Assembly: GCA_004554395.1 (NCBI GenBank)
Contig: SFMP01000082.1
Span: forward strand, 1-8,342
Length of the DNA stretch: 8,342 nucleotides
Reading direction: 5' to 3'
From: Myxococcales bacterium
GTDB taxonomy: Bacteria > Myxococcota_A > Bradymonadia > UBA4248
The first letter of the stretch is position 1, and every line of letters begins with the position of its first letter. The position numbers were made by a program, and so were the translations under genes. The notes under the pieces are model-generated. The model was not told where the DNA came from, searched no databases, and saw only the letters and a program-made list of their open reading frames with translations. Shown piece after piece: positions 5,603 through 8,342 of the stretch.

Positions 5603-5646
5603 GCGATTGATGGGCGATTGATGGGCTACTGATGGGCTATTGATGT
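5603..5646. repeat. 11-bp tandem repeat overlapping the patatin stop codon
   Basis: Four contiguous units of GC(G/T)A(T/C)TGATG(G/T) run from 5603 to 5646: two identical GCGATTGATGG, then two variants. The last unit contains the stop codon and the last codons of the phospholipase gene. A related array is found at the end of the biotin carboxylase gene (6669-6717), sharing GCGATTG..ATGGGC. Confidence 0.85.
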
Positions 5647-6488
5647 GCCATAAACGCCTTGAGATCGTCGAGGCGAGCCAGGGCGTCGTGACGACCGAGC
5701 TCGTACATGGCGAGTATACGGGCAGGATTGCGTTCGAGTCGGCGGATTTTGATCTTTTGGCTAGGTCGGAAGACGAATGCGTCGCCGTCGGATTCGAGTG
5801 CATGGATTTCGTCGAGCACGGCGTTATAGCGCTGGTGGCGCGACTGCATCGCGGCGATGTATTTGGGATATTGCCGATAGCAGAATCGGTAAATCTCGTT
5901 CATTTCGGGCTTTTTTCGGTAGCCGTCGACTTGGGTGAGGATGATGACATTTTTATCGTAGCCAGAATTCATCATGAATCGAATCGGTATGCTGTCGGAA
6001 GTACCGCCATCGAGAAGTCGCTTGCCATCGTATTCGACGAATTTGGATACAAAAGGCAGCGAAGCCGAAGCGCGCAGGGCTTTCATCGCATCGCCACGTA
6101 GGGTTTTCGCCAGCATATAGTGTGGTTCTCCCGATTCTATATCGGTGGCAACGATATAGAATGGCGTGCCGTTTTGTTCAAACGCCGCATAATCGAGTGG
6201 AACGAGATTTTCGGGGATATCGCGGTAGCAGAAATCGTCGTTGACGAAATTGCCCGTCGACATCCACGATTTCATGCCCATGAAACGCGGGTCGCGGCAA
6301 AAGGCCAAGTAGAATCGGATACTGCGACCGTGTTGCCCGGCCAAAAACGAGGCGCCGTGAATTGCACCGGCCGACACGCCTGCCACGCCGTCGAACCCGA
6401 TGCCATGCTCACCGAGAACATCGAGAACGCCCGCCGTATATATTCCGCGCATTCCGCCGCCTTCTAGCACCAAACCACATTTCGACAT
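5637..6488 (-). CDS. Patatin-like phospholipase (YjjU/RssA-like)
   Basis: This is a 283-residue Ser-Asp dyad lipid acyl hydrolase. The glycine-rich oxyanion loop GGGMRG is at 10-15, the nucleophile elbow GVSAG at 37-41 (Ser39) and the catalytic Asp in DGG at 160-162 (Asp160). The C-terminal part with RPSQKIKIRRLERN (about 241-254) and a LYxxG-like MYELGRHDA (260-268) fits the subfamily that includes E. coli YjjU. No signal peptide or membrane segment is seen, so it is probably cytoplasmic and may act on phospholipids at the inner membrane. Its true substrate is unknown. The start at 6488 follows an AGGTGG site nine bases upstream; a possible extended -10 promoter is at 6545-6553. The stop codon lies inside an 11-bp tandem repeat. 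The upstream neighbour is a biotin carboxylase, but a 218-base gap makes a tight operon unlikely. Confidence 0.95.
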   Translation of the reverse strand: MSKCGLVLEGGGMRGIYTAGVLDVLGEHGIGFDGVAGVSAGAIHGASFLAGQHGRSIRFYLAFCRDPRFMGMKSWMSTGNFVNDDFCYRDIPENLVPLDYAAFEQNGTPFYIVATDIESGEPHYMLAKTLRGDAMKALRASASLPFVSKFVEYDGKRLLDGGTSDSIPIRFMMNSGYDKNVIILTQVDGYRKKPEMNEIYRFCYRQYPKYIAAMQSRHQRYNAVLDEIHALESDGDAFVFRPSQKIKIRRLERNPARILAMYELGRHDALARLDDLKAFMAHQ

Positions 6489-6544
6489 ACGACACTACCA
6501 CCTTTTGCATTGAGCGTTCACAAAACGACACTCACCTACATGCT

Positions 6545-6553
6545 ATTGTATCA
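6545..6553 (-). promoter_or_regulatory. Possible extended -10 promoter for the patatin gene
   Basis: On the minus strand TGATACAAT fits the extended -10 pattern TGnTATAAT with one mismatch. No good -35 box is seen 16-18 bases upstream. The start would be near 6538, giving a leader of about 50 bases. A perfect TTTGCGCAAA palindrome at 6579-6588 lies just upstream and could be an operator. Confidence 0.4.
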
Positions 6554-6668
6554 TAAAGCGTGAGAAAGATCGCGAGTATTTGCGCAAACAAATGGGGAAC
6601 GCGTGGTGGACATGTGCGATGCTGGCAGCAAATGAAGCGATGAGCAATGTAGCAATTTGTCGGGAACT

Positions 6669-6717
6669 ATAGCGATTGGTTGGGCATGATAGCGATTGGA
6701 TGGGCGCTATAGCGATT
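6669..6717. repeat. 20-bp tandem repeat overlapping the biotin carboxylase stop codon
   Basis: Units of 20 bases start ATAGCGATTGG at 6669 and 6689, and a third, partial ATAGCGATTTG starts at 6709. The TAG stop of the biotin carboxylase (6707-6709) and its last codons (for Lys-Ser-Leu) are made from the repeat. It shares GCGATTG(G)ATGGGC with the array at 5603-5646, so both probably arose from the same process. Confidence 0.8.
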
Positions 6718-7975
6718 TGAGGTCGAAGAGATCCGACAAATTCGTCTTGACGCCTTCGCATCGAAATGGTTGCAACCACAGCTTCATCTTCGCAAGAGCT
6801 TCGTCGCTGCCGTTGGCTCGCACGAGGAATCGCGCTAAACATCCGTCATAAACGCCCGTGATTTCGTCTCCGGCGACGTATCCGGTTTCGACGCGGTAAT
6901 CGGCGTTTTTGCTTTGCGGATGATCGGGCCAATCGTCGCCGTCGAACCCCAAAAAGTCGAGTTTACCTGCCGATTGCGCATAGAGACGAAACTCGAGCGT
7001 CGCAGGATTATGATTTGTTGCTTCGCTCAACCGCGGATCACATCGTCGCTCGCATTGATATCGAAGTCCTAGTTCGACGAGATCGATGTGACGAGCCATT
7101 TCAGTGACTCCGTGTTCGACTTGTAAACGCGGATTGACCTCGAGAAGATGGAAAGTATTATCGGCATCGCAAAGAAATTCGACCGTTGCCCATCCCTCGA
7201 ATTCGATGGCCGAAAAAGAGTCGGCAACTCGGCGCGACAAATCGGTCAATCCGCCGATAGATGTCGCTTCGATGTGAAATTCGAGCCACTTTTGTTGATT
7301 CTTTTGATGTGTACAATCTCGAATTCCGACGATCTTTGTCCCAAGAGAGCCGCATCCGAAGAGTTGCAATTCGATATGACGGGATTGGCAGATTGCCTTT
7401 TCGACGTAATAATCTTGCATTTCACGCATCGCAGAAAGCCGTTCGATCTGCGTGCGCAATTCATCGACACGATGATATAAGTGGACGGCTTTTCCACCGC
7501 CACCATAACGCCCTTTGAGCATCCATGCCGAATGCAAATTGTCTTGAGAAATCAAGATTTCGATATCGTTTTGCGTCGAAGCATAGATGTTATCTGTGCG
7601 AAGTTTTGGGACAAAAGCATCGAGTGTAGCCAATTTGTCGCCGAAGATTTGCATGTGAGATTCGCGTGGGCCGATGAAATCGAGCCCGGCCAATCGCACG
7701 CGTCGTGCAAACCGATACGACTCCGAAAGAAAGCCCCATCCCGGCAGAATCGCCTCGCATCCCAATTCGCGCGCGACATCTATCATGTTATCTTCGTTTA
7801 AATATGCATCGCGCGACATGCCCGTATAAAAGACGGCATCGCTTTGCGTAAGAGCGAGCGATGCGGGTTCATCACGCGCAGCGATGAGGACGGTTTCAAT
7901 GCCGAGGTTGTGACATGAACGTATGAGTCGAACGGCGCAATCGGCACGATTGGCGATGAGCAGTTTTTTATACAT
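6707..7975 (-). CDS. Stand-alone biotin carboxylase (AccC-like), short at the C terminus
   Basis: This family carboxylates biotin on a carrier protein using ATP and bicarbonate, for acetyl-CoA or related acyl-CoA carboxylases. The three ATP-grasp parts are present: KKLLIANRADCAVRLI (3-18), PGWGFLSE (78-85), Lys114 and Lys154, glycine loop GGGG (158-161), Glu192-Lys193, His200, and the bicarbonate site Glu279, Asn281, Arg283, Gln285, Val286, Glu287 plus Arg330. Aligned by eye to E. coli AccC, Lys229 matches Lys238, but His236 is Gln227. At 422 residues it is shorter than AccC (449): it ends soon after GVKTN, and its last residues come from a tandem repeat. No biotin carrier or carboxyltransferase gene is next to it in the window. 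The start at 7975 has a weak, distant GAGG. An acyl-CoA or pyruvate carboxylase subunit are both possible; I avoid the name accC because the protein is divergent. Confidence 0.93.
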   Translation of the reverse strand: MYKKLLIANRADCAVRLIRSCHNLGIETVLIAARDEPASLALTQSDAVFYTGMSRDAYLNEDNMIDVARELGCEAILPGWGFLSESYRFARRVRLAGLDFIGPRESHMQIFGDKLATLDAFVPKLRTDNIYASTQNDIEILISQDNLHSAWMLKGRYGGGGKAVHLYHRVDELRTQIERLSAMREMQDYYVEKAICQSRHIELQLFGCGSLGTKIVGIRDCTHQKNQQKWLEFHIEATSIGGLTDLSRRVADSFSAIEFEGWATVEFLCDADNTFHLLEVNPRLQVEHGVTEMARHIDLVELGLRYQCERRCDPRLSEATNHNPATLEFRLYAQSAGKLDFLGFDGDDWPDHPQSKNADYRVETGYVAGDEITGVYDGCLARFLVRANGSDEALAKMKLWLQPFRCEGVKTNLSDLFDLKSL

Positions 7976-8109
7976 AGACGATAATACAACCTCGACGAGA
8001 TAACGGCGCCTCGATCGCGTGATGAAACTATTTGCCTTCGTCGGTAACGAGTTCTCCTTTAGCTTTCAGAGTTTTCAGTCGTAGACGTTGCCACGCTGTC
8101 GGCTTTCTT

Positions 8110-8342
8110 TTATTCGATGATCGAGGTGCAATGCGGGCAACGCGTAGCAGCAATGGCGATATCGGATTTGCAGAAAGGACATTCTTTCGTCGTTGGAGCT
8201 GCTTCGGGTTCGGGTTTCTTACCGATATCTCGCATTTTGTTCACAGCCTTGACGATCATAAAGACGACGAGTGCCATGATAATGAAGTTGATTAATGCAG
8301 AAACAAAGGAACCGTATTTAATGACAGCCGCCCCAGCAGTAG
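8110..8342 (-). CDS. mscL: Large-conductance mechanosensitive channel, C-terminal part with zinc-ribbon-like tail, runs off the right edge
   Basis: The frame is open from the window edge to TAA at 8110-8112 and gives the last 76 residues. They contain the second membrane helix, YGSFVSALINFIIMALVVFMIVKAVNKM (visible residues 9-36, given here as the family hallmark region in two parts: start YGSFVSALINF, end MIVKAVNKM). A Pro/Glu/Ala linker follows, then CPFC..CPHC (Cys54, Cys57, Cys68, Cys71 of the visible part), which is a zinc-ribbon-like pair of CxxC knuckles in place of the usual C-terminal helical bundle. MscL opens under membrane tension to release solutes in hypo-osmotic shock. Such tails are known in some MscL proteins. 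The N terminus, first membrane helix and start lie outside. The 134-base gap to the biotin carboxylase holds no gene I can support. Confidence 0.96.
   Translation of the reverse strand, partial: TAGAAVIKYGSFVSALINFIIMALVVFMIVKAVNKMRDIGKKPEPEAAPTTKECPFCKSDIAIAATRCPHCTSIIE

Noticed and set aside
8028..8150. Open minus frame after mscL ending in ..KAKGELVTDEGK, with an AAAGGAG-like sequence inside
   Set aside because: No start codon in frame after the AAAGGAG, it overlaps the mscL end in another frame, and the mscL tail already ends normally.

Overview
The window holds eight protein genes, all on the minus strand, two of them cut by the window edges. In transcription order, from the right end to the left, they are: the C-terminal part of a large-conductance mechanosensitive channel (mscL), a stand-alone biotin carboxylase, a patatin-like phospholipase, the cell-division protein ZapA, ribonuclease Y (rny), a membrane-hairpin protein of unknown function, an AlkA-type DNA-3-methyladenine glycosylase, and the N-terminal part of an Ogt-type O6-alkylguanine-DNA methyltransferase. 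The Ogt fragment has no stop inside the window and is easily missed. I see no tRNA, rRNA, CRISPR array, transposase or phage gene.

The gene set points to a Gram-negative bacterium. The order zapA then rny, with room between them where proteobacteria often carry an RNA gene, suggests a lineage of the former Deltaproteobacteria (for example Myxococcota or Desulfobacterota), but this is inference and no marker fixes it. Base composition is moderate, except for the unknown gene at 1252-2283, which is clearly AT-richer than its neighbours.

From left to right: 1-1060 is an alkylation-repair pair (alkA then ogt). 1061-1251 is a gap with three GC-rich perfect or near-perfect hairpins. 1252-2283 is the AT-rich unknown gene with its own strong ribosome site and a good sigma70-like promoter. 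2284-2857 is a 574-base gap packed with hairpins, a 40-bp tandem repeat and an AT-rich 13-bp inverted repeat. 2858-4618 is rny. 4619-4942 is a gap with short tandem GC-stem repeats and a possible structured RNA with its own promoter. 4943-5311 is zapA, with a leader that carries a hairpin touching the Shine-Dalgarno site and a good promoter. 5637-6488 is the phospholipase, 6707-7975 the biotin carboxylase and 8110-8342 mscL.

Functionally the genes make small housekeeping groups rather than one pathway: DNA alkylation repair (alkA, ogt), septum formation and mRNA turnover (zapA, rny), lipid handling (patatin, biotin carboxylase) and osmotic safety (mscL). The most unusual feature is that almost every intergenic space contains a different family of short repeats. 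Two related repeat arrays overlap the stop codons of the phospholipase and biotin carboxylase genes, and the carboxylase is short at exactly that end. The best candidates for new biology are the AT-rich membrane-hairpin gene flanked by palindrome clusters, the possible RNA between zapA and rny, and the repeat arrays at gene ends.
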